From contig NZ_SUKA01000002.1 in the NCBI RefSeq assembly GCF_005049105.1, positions 124,001-188,000 on the forward strand: 64,000 nucleotides of DNA, written 5' to 3'. Shown piece after piece: positions 17,170 through 25,726 of this stretch (its first letter is position 1; each line of letters begins with the position of its first letter). The notes beneath the pieces are model-generated. The model had not been told where the DNA came from and did no database searches. It worked only from the letters and a program-made list of their open reading frames with translations. Made by a program: the position numbers and the translations under genes. Source of the DNA: Sphingobacterium alkalisoli (GTDB lineage Bacteria > Bacteroidota > Bacteroidia > Sphingobacteriales > Sphingobacteriaceae).

Positions 17170-18396
17170 ATGATGAAAAAATTTTTATTCTCCGTATTTG
17201 CGATTGCCTCGCTTGGGTTTGCTACCAGCTGTTCTGATGATGATAACGGCGGGCCTGATGAAACCCCACAGGGCACAGAAGTGAAAAAAAGTGGTTTTAT
17301 TACTGCTAACGAAACATGGGATTCCGATAATGTATACATCTTAGATGGAAAAGTGGTCGTGTCCGAAGGCGCTACGCTTACAATAGAAGCCGGAACAATA
17401 ATCAAAGGTGCTGAAGGAAGGGAAGCGAATGCGTCAGCGTTAGTTGTTGATCAGGGAGGTAAGCTTATGGCAAATGGTACTGCTGACAAGCCTATTATTT
17501 TTACATCGGTTTTAGATAATATTAAGCATGGTGAGAAAGCTGGAACAAACTTGACGGTTGAAGATATGGGTCTTTGGGGCGGTATTATCGTTTTAGGAAG
17601 AGCGCCTATTTCTGTTTCAGGTGATTTAGAAACGAAACAAATAGAAGGCATTCCTGCGAATGAGTCCTACGGTCAGTACGGTGGTACAAACGTTGCCGAC
17701 AACTCTGGGTCATTGAAATACATCTCTATTAGACACGGCGGTATATTAATTGGTCAAGATAACGAAATTAATGGATTGACGTTGGGCGGTGTTGGAACAG
17801 GAACTGTTATTGAAAACATTGAGGTAGTTGCCAACCAAGATGATGGAATAGAATGGTTTGGTGGTTCTGTAAATGCAACCAATCTTTTGGTTTGGGCATG
17901 TGGAGACGATGGTTTGGATACAGATATGTCATATTCTGGAACTGCTAAAAATGCATTGATTATTCAGGGAAATGAGTCTGGTTCGGCTTTGGAATTGGAC
18001 GGGCCAGAAGGTTCAGCAGCTACCGAAAATGGATTTACGTTACAGGATATTACGATTAATGGTAATAATAAACTTACTTTGATCGCTGATTTGCGAGATG
18101 GTCTAATAGCTAACTTAAACAATGTTTTTGTCTATAATATTGCAGCTGGATCATCTGTGAAGGTAAATGGAGAAGAATCGTTGAAGGAATTAGCTGCTGA
18201 TCGCATTAAATTCTCAAAATGGGAGATTGTTGTACCTGGGACTACAACCCTTACTGAGTTGATCACTGGTGCTGGAGTCAATGCACCGAAGTTTGTGACC
18301 AATGCTGCAGTACTTACATCAGCTTCTCAAGCTACAGTAGGAGCTAATGTTTCCGTATTTGGTTGGACATATGCAAAATCTAAAAGCGCGTTTTAA
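17170..18396 (+). CDS. Surface lipoprotein with right-handed beta-helix repeats
   Basis: 408 residues. The signal peptide ends in lipobox ATSC; the mature protein starts C-S-D-D-D-N, which resembles the lipoprotein export signals that send Bacteroidota lipoproteins to the cell surface. The rest is Gly/Asn/Ile/Val-rich with beta-helix character (for example GATLTIEAGTIIKG, then NGLTLGGVGTGTVIENIEVV). No catalytic motif is recognised. It is followed by a hairpin and then a TonB-dependent receptor, so the two probably work as a substrate-capture and import pair, analogous to SusD and SusC. The upstream 11-bp TTAACA array suggests induction by phosphate limitation. Confidence 0.75.
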   Translation: MMKKFLFSVFAIASLGFATSCSDDDNGGPDETPQGTEVKKSGFITANETWDSDNVYILDGKVVVSEGATLTIEAGTIIKGAEGREANASALVVDQGGKLMANGTADKPIIFTSVLDNIKHGEKAGTNLTVEDMGLWGGIIVLGRAPISVSGDLETKQIEGIPANESYGQYGGTNVADNSGSLKYISIRHGGILIGQDNEINGLTLGGVGTGTVIENIEVVANQDDGIEWFGGSVNATNLLVWACGDDGLDTDMSYSGTAKNALIIQGNESGSALELDGPEGSAATENGFTLQDITINGNNKLTLIADLRDGLIANLNNVFVYNIAAGSSVKVNGEESLKELAADRIKFSKWEIVVPGTTTLTELITGAGVNAPKFVTNAAVLTSASQATVGANVSVFGWTYAKSKSAF

Positions 18397-18416
18397 TTAA
18401 AGAATGCGACTCGTTG

Positions 18417-18448
18417 ATGTCCATCTTCGTGAGAAGATGGACATTTTA
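18417..18448 (+). terminator. Intercistronic hairpin between beta-helix lipoprotein and TonB receptor
   Basis: A perfect 12-bp stem (ATGTCCATCTTC with GAAGATGGACAT) and GTGA tetraloop, followed by only TTTTAT. It lies 21 bases after the lipoprotein stop and 36 before the receptor start. Partial termination or 3'-end protection would give more lipoprotein than receptor mRNA. Confidence 0.6.
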
Positions 18449-18479
18449 TATAAAAACAATAATCAATATTCAATTGAAA

Positions 18480-21302
18480 ATGCAAAAATATTTAGTCTCT
18501 TTTTTGGTGTCGATCTTGTGCGGAACTGCCTTGTTTGGACAAACTGGTAAGATTACAGGAAAGATCAAAGATGAATCAAATAACTCGCCACTAGCAAACG
18601 CAAGTATAGTTTCCTCGTTGCAGAAGGTGTCTGCTAGTTCCGACTTTGAGGGAGATTACAGTTTAGAGCTACCAGAGGGGAGTTATTCCATTGTTGTTCG
18701 CTACGTAGGTTACGAAGCAAAAGAGATAAAAGATATCGCTGTGCGAAGCGGCAAAGTTACCGAATTGGATATTACACTGTTGCCGGAATCCGATGTATTG
18801 GATGAGGTGGTCGTTTCGGTATCGGCTAGAAAGAATACGGAAGCCTCTATTCTTAATATGCAGAAAAGTGCAGGTGTACTCATGGATGGATTATCGGCGC
18901 AAAGCATAAAGCGATCCGGTGCTTCTGATATTGCTTCCGCGATCCGCACTGTGCCGGGGGTATCGGTGCAAGAAGGTAAATTTATTTATGTTAGGGGGTT
19001 GGGAGATCGATATACAAAATCAATTCTGAATGGAGTAGATATTCCAGGATTAGATCCAGATAAAAATACCATACAGATGGATATCTTTCCAACAAGTATT
19101 TTGGAGAATATTGTTGTTACCAAGTCTGCGTCAGCTGAGCTACCGGCCGATTTTACGGGTGGCGTAGTCGATATTGTTACCAAGGACTTTCCTTCAAGAA
19201 AGCAGGTCGGTATCAATTTTTCCTTAGGAGCAAATCCGGCAATGAATTTTAATAGCGATTACTTGACTTACAGCGGGGGGAAGACAGATTTTTTAGGATT
19301 TGACGATGGAACACGCAAGTTGCCGATTTCACCAAATGCAACTATTCCTTTACCAGCTTCGTCCGATAATAATTCGCTCGAAGGTATTACCAGATCATTT
19401 GACCCCATATTGGGTGCGAATACAAAAACGAGTCTGCCAAATTTTTCTTTGGGATTTAATTTTGGTAATCAATATCAGTTAGGTGATAATAAGTTAGGGG
19501 TTATCGCGTCCATAGATTACAGAAATACCACGGAGTATTATAAAGACTTTCGTAACGGTATTTACCAAAAGCCAGAAGAGCGTACCGATTACGAAATTTT
19601 AGTCGATCGTAGACAAAGAGGTAGTCTAGGACTTAATAACGTACTCGGTTCTGCATTGTTAGGATTGAATTACAAAACAGATCGTGCAAAATATACTTTG
19701 AACGTTTTACATGTCCAAAATGGCGAATCGAGAGCGGCAATCTTTGATCAAGAGACAAGAATATCAAATGATATTAATGTCGTTCGGAACAACCTGGAGT
19801 ATACACAACGTTCCATTAGCAATATTTTAGTAAGCGGTAAGCACAGTAATGCGGATGCAAGCTTTTTAACCGAATGGAAGCTGTCTCCTACTTTTTCAAA
19901 GGTCAATGATAAAGACTTGCGTCTCACCAGTTTCAAGAGGGAGCCGGATGGAACATTTACGATAAACTCTGATAGCGGGTTTCCTACCCGTTTGTGGCGT
20001 AATCTAGACGAAATAAATGCGGTTAACAAGGTTGATTTTACTAAAAAGCACACACTTTTTGATAACAGTGCATTTTTGAAATTCGGCGCTTTATATAGTT
20101 ACAAACAGCGTGATTACAGTATAAATAACTATGATATCGGAACTCGTGGTGTAGAAACACGCGATCTTCAAGGAGATCCTAATAATATTTTAAAAGATGA
20201 AAATGTCTGGACACCTGAAACTAATTTAGGTTATTTTATACGAGGTGATTTTCAAGCTCAGAATACCTTTGATGCAGCTCAACATACAGCAGCGGCGTAT
20301 GTGTCGTCGGAATTCAAGCCTATTGAAAAATTGAGAACAATTGTTGGTTTGCGTGTCGAGAAATTTATGACTTATTTTACTGGTCAAAATAATAGCGGTA
20401 CCGAGGTATATGATAACGAGAAAACAATTGATAAGTTGGATCTATTTCCGTCGCTTAACTTGATTTACGGATTAAATGCTCAAAACAATATACGTCTTTC
20501 ATATTCCAGAACTACTGCCCGCCCATCCTTTAAAGAGCTTTCCATTGTACAAATTCCTGATTTATTGACTGGAGTCAACTTTTTAGGTAATATCGATTTG
20601 GAGCCTGCCTATATCAACAATTTTGATTTGCGCTATGAGATGTATGGGGATCGTGCCCAGATGTTTGCCGTAAGCGCGTTCTATAAGCAATTTAAAAATC
20701 CAATTGAGATTGTCGCTTATTCTTCAGCAGCGCCTAATGATTTTACACCTAGAAATACTTCCGAAGCACAGGTGTATGGTGTAGAATTTGAAGTTAGAAA
20801 GAATTTTGAATTTGTGCATGAGGGATTGAAAGACCTGAGTTTGAATGCCAATGTTTCTTTAGTTCATTCAGTCATAGAGATGAGTAAGGTAGTAGGAGGC
20901 GAATATGAATCTAGACAAGCTTTTGCAAGAACCGACGAAGAGATCGAGGATACGCGTTCACTGCAAGGACAATCACCGTATCTAATTAATGCGGGGTTAA
21001 GTTATAACAATACTGAAAATGGTTTAGAAGCTGGGGTATTTTATAATGTTCAAGGAAAGACGTTGGATGTCGTCGGATTTGGAAAAAACCCGGATGTATA
21101 TGTACAGCCATTTAACAGTCTAAACTTTAATTTCAGCAAACGAGTTGGCGCAAGCAAACACGGTTCGATCAGTGTTAAAGCAGAGAATATACTCGGGGCA
21201 GAACGGAAAAGTTTATATGAGTCGTATAAAGCCAACACACAAGAGTTTTTATTTAGAGCTCCCGGTCGTACTTTTTCTATAGGGTATAGCTATAATTTTT
21301 AA
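18480..21302 (+). CDS. TonB-dependent receptor with carboxypeptidase-regulatory N-domain
   Basis: Outer-membrane receptor of about 940 residues from the ATG at 18480 (MQKYLVSFLVS), which gives a clean signal peptide; upstream in-frame codons run through the hairpin and are unlikely to be used. After the signal peptide there is a CarboxypepD_reg-like domain (GKITGKIKDESNN to about residue 100), a plug domain (VPGVSVQEGKFIYVRGLGDRY and VDIVTKDF), and a beta-barrel ending in Phe (IGYSYNF). Partner of the beta-helix lipoprotein upstream. The ligand is unknown; the Pho-like array ahead of the pair points to a phosphorus source. Confidence 0.9.
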   Translation: MQKYLVSFLVSILCGTALFGQTGKITGKIKDESNNSPLANASIVSSLQKVSASSDFEGDYSLELPEGSYSIVVRYVGYEAKEIKDIAVRSGKVTELDITLLPESDVLDEVVVSVSARKNTEASILNMQKSAGVLMDGLSAQSIKRSGASDIASAIRTVPGVSVQEGKFIYVRGLGDRYTKSILNGVDIPGLDPDKNTIQMDIFPTSILENIVVTKSASAELPADFTGGVVDIVTKDFPSRKQVGINFSLGANPAMNFNSDYLTYSGGKTDFLGFDDGTRKLPISPNATIPLPASSDNNSLEGITRSFDPILGANTKTSLPNFSLGFNFGNQYQLGDNKLGVIASIDYRNTTEYYKDFRNGIYQKPEERTDYEILVDRRQRGSLGLNNVLGSALLGLNYKTDRAKYTLNVLHVQNGESRAAIFDQETRISNDINVVRNNLEYTQRSISNILVSGKHSNADASFLTEWKLSPTFSKVNDKDLRLTSFKREPDGTFTINSDSGFPTRLWRNLDEINAVNKVDFTKKHTLFDNSAFLKFGALYSYKQRDYSINNYDIGTRGVETRDLQGDPNNILKDENVWTPETNLGYFIRGDFQAQNTFDAAQHTAAAYVSSEFKPIEKLRTIVGLRVEKFMTYFTGQNNSGTEVYDNEKTIDKLDLFPSLNLIYGLNAQNNIRLSYSRTTARPSFKELSIVQIPDLLTGVNFLGNIDLEPAYINNFDLRYEMYGDRAQMFAVSAFYKQFKNPIEIVAYSSAAPNDFTPRNTSEAQVYGVEFEVRKNFEFVHEGLKDLSLNANVSLVHSVIEMSKVVGGEYESRQAFARTDEEIEDTRSLQGQSPYLINAGLSYNNTENGLEAGVFYNVQGKTLDVVGFGKNPDVYVQPFNSLNFNFSKRVGASKHGSISVKAENILGAERKSLYESYKANTQEFLFRAPGRTFSIGYSYNF

Positions 21303-21319
21303 TAGACTAATACAAGGAC

Positions 21320-21356
21320 AAAGCTTCCCTACGAAATATTTTCGTAGGGAAGCTTT
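21320..21356. terminator. Strong bidirectional terminator
   Basis: A perfect 17-bp stem (AAAGCTTCCCTACGAAA and its complement) with a TAT loop. It lies between the TonB receptor stop and the stop of the convergent gene at 21437, and has A/T flanks suitable for both strands. Confidence 0.8.
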
Positions 21357-21436
21357 ATATTTTAATATAACAAAACCAGCGTGCCAGCAATTGACTTGAG
21401 AATAATGTTCTCGAAAACTAGAAGTTAATACATATG

Positions 21437-22639
21437 TCAATGCGGGGTATAATGGTAAACCACATCGTATTGTTCTTGTTTGTGCTTTTCCGATATTTCA
21501 CCCAGTTTCAAGTTTGTGGCTTGAGGAGTGGGCTCGCATACCGAATAATAATGTCCTTCGTATAGAATACGCTCTCCTATTGGACGGTCAAACTGTACAG
21601 CAATTGTAAGGTGTGTCGGAAACCGCAATGCAATCATAGGCAGATTATAGATCTCCTTGACGAGATAAAAAAAGAGCGCCGCCCGGTCATCGCAATCACT
21701 AGCCTTATTCATTAAAGTTTGCTCAGGAGAAAGCCGTTTTTCTTTACCAAAAATCAGTCGATCATCTTCATATAAAAAGGCATATCGTGTGAAACGCATA
21801 AGATATTCCACGCCTTTTTCTTGAGACAGGCCTTGTACGTACTGGCGAAGTACCGGTATTAAGGATTTGTAGGTCTCTTCGCTTAGGGGTATATTAAAAT
21901 AAGTGCCGAAATCAACAATCGGATAGTTTGCAAATATATCATTCACCTCTTGGTTCACTTTCACGTTAAAATGATATCCTTTTCCTTTATATTTAAAAGA
22001 GATCGCTTTTTCGACATATTTCTCGGATTTAAATTCTGGTAATCGTGTTACTTTGTAACAAAAGCCTTTGTACACTTCAGGTATTGAAATATCGACCAGC
22101 GAATACGGTTGATGTATATTAAAAAGCTTACCATAGTCGTGGTAATTGAGACAAATATAGGTGCCCTTGTCTATAGTAAAATAAGGCAGCTCAGCGATAT
22201 CCTCGTCACTTCGGATATAAAGTATAATCTGATCATCACGAATAGCAATGCGAGAATCATAACCGGATTTGCTCATCAAAAACCATTTGTATAGGGTATA
22301 ACGTGCGTAATTTTCGGACTTCGCGCTCAAATGTTGGGCAACCTTTCGTACCAACTGATAATATAGCCAGTCATTCAATTGGTGTTCAGTTTGATAGGTA
22401 AGAAGGGCGTTGACCACCTTCTGGTAGCTCCCCGTATTCATTTTCGTATAAAATTGTCGTATCGAACTCGCTGATAGCGTATCCGAGAACGGTATGTCTA
22501 TACTGCTGTCTGCTTCAAATTGGAGGTTTCCAGTGTAAAACTCAATACTCCGTACCTGTCCTGCACCTATCAATGGAAGAAAGACGATGCTCCATGCAGC
22601 TGTCAGGATACAGCCAATATATGTGGTCAACGCTTTCAT
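21437..22639 (-). CDS. Secreted transglutaminase-like (cysteine protease fold) protein
   Basis: 400 residues with an N-terminal signal peptide or anchor (about 8-28). The C-terminal third has the transglutaminase-like core: C316 in ASDCDDRAALF, H343 in FPTHLTIAV, and E369 in VCEPTP where the family usually has Asp in DPT. The first 300 residues have no family I recognise but contain many aromatic and charged residues. Such proteins in Bacteroidota are usually periplasmic, with peptidase or unknown activity. Single gene, convergent with the TonB receptor. Confidence 0.65.
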   Translation of the reverse strand: MKALTTYIGCILTAAWSIVFLPLIGAGQVRSIEFYTGNLQFEADSSIDIPFSDTLSASSIRQFYTKMNTGSYQKVVNALLTYQTEHQLNDWLYYQLVRKVAQHLSAKSENYARYTLYKWFLMSKSGYDSRIAIRDDQIILYIRSDEDIAELPYFTIDKGTYICLNYHDYGKLFNIHQPYSLVDISIPEVYKGFCYKVTRLPEFKSEKYVEKAISFKYKGKGYHFNVKVNQEVNDIFANYPIVDFGTYFNIPLSEETYKSLIPVLRQYVQGLSQEKGVEYLMRFTRYAFLYEDDRLIFGKEKRLSPEQTLMNKASDCDDRAALFFYLVKEIYNLPMIALRFPTHLTIAVQFDRPIGERILYEGHYYSVCEPTPQATNLKLGEISEKHKQEQYDVVYHYTPH

Positions 22640-22960
22640 TTTTTACCATTTAAGATGCTATTGTTTATAGATGAAACAAATAAAACTGGAATTTGATTTG
22701 ATTTTTTATAATATTATGTTTGCGAACATCAGTACATCGATGATGTAACAGATTCTTGTTGTTCATTCCTTAACCCAAATATAACATAAATATAAATTTA
22801 TATTTTGATAATAATTGGGTAACTGTTGGATAATATCATATTTATTATTTTGTATATTGAAATTGTGCAAACGGCATTAGAGTATTTAAAGATGAATTTA
22901 AGTAGGTGCCAAGCAAAATTAAGAAATAGTATTTTATAGTTATTCCTATAAAATATATAA
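22640..22960. other. AT-rich intergenic stretch
   Basis: About 320 bases of very AT-rich sequence between the transglutaminase-like gene start and a lipoprotein remnant. I see no gene, repeat or clear promoter here. Confidence 0.5.
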
Positions 22961-23233
22961 AGAAAATTAATCAATAAATGTAACAATATAAAGAAAAGTA
23001 ACCTATTCTACTTAAATGTCTTGATTGTGTTGACAGCGATCGCATGTAATAAAAACGATCAGATCGATGATAGTAATGGCAATGGTGAAAAGGTAGAGGC
23101 TGTTTTCGAGGAGTCAAATCATAACAATGTTAGATTTAATGAGAATAAGTTGACTTTGAAGGTGCCAGTAGTTGCTGATAAAAGTTTGAGAGATCACACT
23201 TTTCTGGTGTTTATTAAAAAGGATAACATTTGA
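22961..23233 (+). pseudogene. Remnant of a short lipoprotein gene without an ATG
   Basis: An open frame runs from just after a stop at 22958 to TGA at 23233. It encodes a lipoprotein-type signal (FYLNVLIVLTAIAC) followed by NKNDQIDDSNGNGE, which is the pattern of a Bacteroidota surface lipoprotein, then about 45 residues that stop abruptly. There is no ATG in frame; an ATG at 22978 is out of frame and followed at once by a stop. TTG at 23021 would leave too short a signal peptide. I read this as the 5' part of a decayed gene. Confidence 0.45.
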
Positions 23234-23349
23234 CTGGAGCTTTTTTAAGGATTAATTTCTAAATTTAGATGTCACAAAGTACAATCAAGGGGAAAGACAC
23301 CACGAGTGTTCGGTGAACGGTTATGGCAGTAGAGTTGACAGATATTAAA

Positions 23350-23390
23350 TAAACAGCCGTTCGGTTATCCCGAGCGGCTGTTTATTATTT
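23350..23390. terminator. Terminator after the lipoprotein remnant
   Basis: 15-bp stem with one G-T pair (TAAACAGCCGTTCGG with CCGAGCGGCTGTTTA), loop TTATC, then TTATTT. It lies between the lipoprotein remnant and the convergent HTH-like gene. The rest of 23234-23528 shows no gene. Confidence 0.65.
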
Positions 23391-23528
23391 CGTAAATAGG
23401 ATCGTTTGCTTATATAACTTGAAATAGCTGTTGTTTTGATGTACTATTTACAAAGTTAGCACTAGCCGTAGCTTTAAAACATCGTTCTAGAATGTGCTCG
23501 TTGGGTTATATAAAGACAAGCGCACATA

Positions 23529-23804
23529 TTATAAATGTTTCGTTTGCTTTTTGATAAGTTCGTATATCAAATCAGCATCTAAATTACATAAATTTGCCAT
23601 TTTAAAAATGTGGCGAAAAGTGAACTTATCAGGGTGTTGTAATTTATCCAAATACGAGTTGTAATTAAGTCCCAAAGCTTTTGCCATATTAGTAGGAGCT
23701 TGGCTTTCCAATAGCCTCATGGACTTTATTATGCCTGATTCAAATAGAGATTTGATTGACAGGAAATCAGAATCGATGTCCTTGGATTTTTTCTTCTTCT
23801 CCAT
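23529..23804 (-). CDS. Small HTH-like DNA-binding protein
   Basis: 91 residues: a Lys-rich start (MEKKKKSKD), then a mostly helical region in which TNMAKALGLNYNSYLDKLQ followed by FTFRHIFKMANLCNLD resembles the helix-turn-helix and following helix of XRE-like small regulators common in Bacteroidota. The final residues are basic. It is alone on the minus strand. Three copies of GTAAATAT in its upstream region suggest autoregulation. Confidence 0.55.
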   Translation of the reverse strand: MEKKKKSKDIDSDFLSIKSLFESGIIKSMRLLESQAPTNMAKALGLNYNSYLDKLQHPDKFTFRHIFKMANLCNLDADLIYELIKKQTKHL

Positions 23805-23824
23805 AAATTGTAAATTTTTATGGA

Positions 23825-23880
23825 GTAAATATTTGTTTTTATATACGATAAGATCTTAAATATTTACTAATCGTAAATAT
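23825..23880 (-). promoter_or_regulatory. GTAAATAT operator candidates of the small HTH gene
   Basis: ATATTTAC-TAATC-GTAAATAT is a perfect 8-bp inverted repeat (23860-23880), and a third copy GTAAATAT lies at 23825-23832, about 20 bases before the start codon of the minus-strand HTH gene. Spacing and position fit an autoregulatory operator. Confidence 0.45.
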
Positions 23881-24034
23881 AAATTTTGTTTTTGTAATTT
23901 TATTTGTATTTTTGATGAGTAATCAATAGATAATGAATATGATTAGATAACTTTGATGCACCTTAATCGGAATAAATAGGTGCTCACTTAACAATTGCCT
24001 CAGAAACAGCCGAACGAACGTAGGAAATTTGTTG

Positions 24035-24239
24035 GAAGCTAATAGAGGGCAAGTGAGCGTCTGGTAAGATATCCTGTGGTTTATCTTCAGGTACCAGACC
24101 TTCTTGTGATTAGCTTCTGAAACTTAGGCTTTGCCTAGATTTCCCCGGCTCCTACCCGGGATCGTTTGGCGTTGCAAGATAGGTTTGGGCCCCTCGGGGT
24201 TGGTACCTGCTTATACGGGGCTTTGTAAAAAACAAAGCC
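24035..24239. ncRNA. Hairpin-rich element upstream of the repeat/TlpA region
   Basis: A run of potential stems with no coding frame: a long imperfect hairpin 24035-24117 (GAAGCTAAT with ATTAGCTTC, CAAG with CTTG, GTCTGGTA with TACCAGAC, AGAT with ATCT), TAGGC-TTT-GCCTA (24125-24137), CCCGG with CCGGG (24144-24160), CCCC-TC-GGGG near 24190-24200, and a perfect 8-bp stem GGCTTTGT with ACAAAGCC around an A5 loop (24219-24239). It may be a structured leader, a small RNA or a relic of a mobile element. No known RNA family is recognised. Confidence 0.4.
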
Positions 24240-24650
24240 ATTATGAAAAGAAAAAAACAACTGTATAAAAACATCATCGCCGCGCCGGAGTAACTCGCGC
24301 GCAAAACGCCAATTTGGCCATCCGTTAATGCGAGAAATCAAACCGTGTAACCTGATTATGAATACCGCTCAAACCGCATTCGGATTTTTTACAAACTATT
24401 TTTTTAACTGTAAAGGAACTTCTAGGAGTTAGGTGATAGGCGTCTAAGCCGAGCTGCTCTTTATAAACCTTTACACTAACCATTAAAAGAATGCGAAAAT
24501 TACGCAAAGGGGAGAGGTATGTCCTATTCCCAAAGACAAATGACAACATATTAGAAGGACGAGAATCCTTTAATATTAAAGAAGTCCCGAATACTCGCTG
24601 GTTAAAAGAGAGCTTGGTATCAAAATTGAACGGGAAAAAGGAACTGGAAC

Positions 24651-25275
24651 GCAAACACAAACTCGGTATTTGCAAACCTAAATACGCCGCTAGCAATTGC
24701 ATTAGCCGCACTTACAATCCTAAAAGCGGCATACGCAAACACGAGTGCGGCATTTACGAACCTAAATACGGCGTTAGTAATTGCGTTAGCCGCACTTACA
24801 ATCCCAAAAGCGGTGTTAGCAAACACGAGTGCGGCATTTGCGAACACGTTAGCCGCATTCGCAATTGCGTTAGCCGCACTCGCAATCCCAAAAGCGGCAT
24901 ACGCAGACACAAGTGCGGCATTTTCAAACCTAAATACGCCGTTAGCAATTGCATTAGCCGCACTTACAATCCCAAAAGCGGCACAAGAAAACACGAGTGC
25001 GGCATTTGCAAACCTAAATACGACGTTAGCAATTGCATTAGCCGCACTTGCAAACGCATTAGCCGCATATGCAGTTGGAACAGCGTGATTAGCAATCGCA
25101 AAAGCGGCACATGGGTTTTCAAAAACGTGGCTTGCAAACCAAAGTGCCGCAAAAGCAAACACAAACACGGCATTCGTGAACACGTTAGCGGCATTCGTGA
25201 ACACGTTAGCAGCATTCGCAATTGCGAGTTGCGTAAAAGCAAACGTGAGCCGCGCATACGCAACCGCGAAAATGC
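24651..25275. repeat. 84-bp tandem array built of 21-bp subunits
   Basis: The landmark GCAAACAC or a close variant recurs at 24651, 24735, 24819, 24903, 24987, (25071), 25155 and 25239, exactly 84 bases apart; the 25071 unit is diverged. Each 84-mer is four 21-mers of the type GCGTTAGCCGCATTCGCAATT. Because 21 is a multiple of 3, frames stay open over long distances: the plus frame continuous with TlpA reads 28-residue units (HECGI-EPKYGVS-NCVSRTY-NPKSG), a second plus frame and a minus frame read Ala-rich heptads. I cannot tell whether any is translated. It begins about 1.1 kb before the likely tlpA start. Confidence 0.85.
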
Positions 25276-25496
25276 CATATTATCTGTTGGACCTGCTCTG
25301 TCCGTTTCCCAGTCAACTTCGTCCTTTCTTCGCCCCATTTCCTACATCTCTTGGAGCCGGCTTCGATTGGACTTCGGTCGTGCCACGTTCCTGGCCGAAG
25401 CGGGCCTGAAGCCGGAAGGTTGCCAGCAGCTGAAAATGCAGAAAACAAGTAAAAGAAGGGGAGAAGAAAGGCAAAAGAAAGTCAGAACTACGAGCG

Positions 25497-25661
25497 AAAA
25501 AAATACGGTTTACCTATGGTCGACATACCAAAAAGCTACTGTTAGTATACGGGTTACTTACCAAAAGTATACCCTAGACTTACTAAAGACTTACCAGAGA
25601 CTTACTAAAAAGCTACCAACCCGATACCGGGAAGTCGGTAACAAGCTAGTGGCTCTGTACC
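25497..25661. repeat. 15-unit 11-bp tandem array ending in TACC/TACT
   Basis: Fifteen consecutive 11-mers, for example AAAAAGCTACT (25530), GGTTACTTACC (25552), AAAGACTTACC (25585), AGAGACTTACT (25596), AAAAAGCTACC (25607). Twelve of fifteen end in TAC plus C, T or G. In the frame continuous with the TlpA-like gene, three 11-mers give an 11-residue peptide period (TYQ at every eleventh residue). The array sits 50-65 bases before the probable tlpA start, so it could be promoter-proximal DNA rather than coding. Confidence 0.75.
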
Positions 25662-25726
25662 GGAATGCCTCTGATAATTTACATGCATTTGGTAGCTTAA
25701 CGGTAGCCTCATTGCGACGCAGCGGA

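Noticed and set aside
24620..25204. Ala-rich heptad protein on the minus strand of the 84-bp array
   Set aside because: It is a by-product of a repeat whose unit is a multiple of three; no ribosome-binding site or family supports it.
24651..25275. CRISPR array
   Set aside because: The 84-bp units are contiguous with no unique spacers, and no cas genes are present.
24491..25726. A continuous frame extends the TlpA-like protein upstream to 24491, giving 859 residues
   Set aside because: The extension is encoded by tandem repeats that are also open in other frames, lacks a signal peptide at its own start, and would bury the real signal peptide near residue 415.
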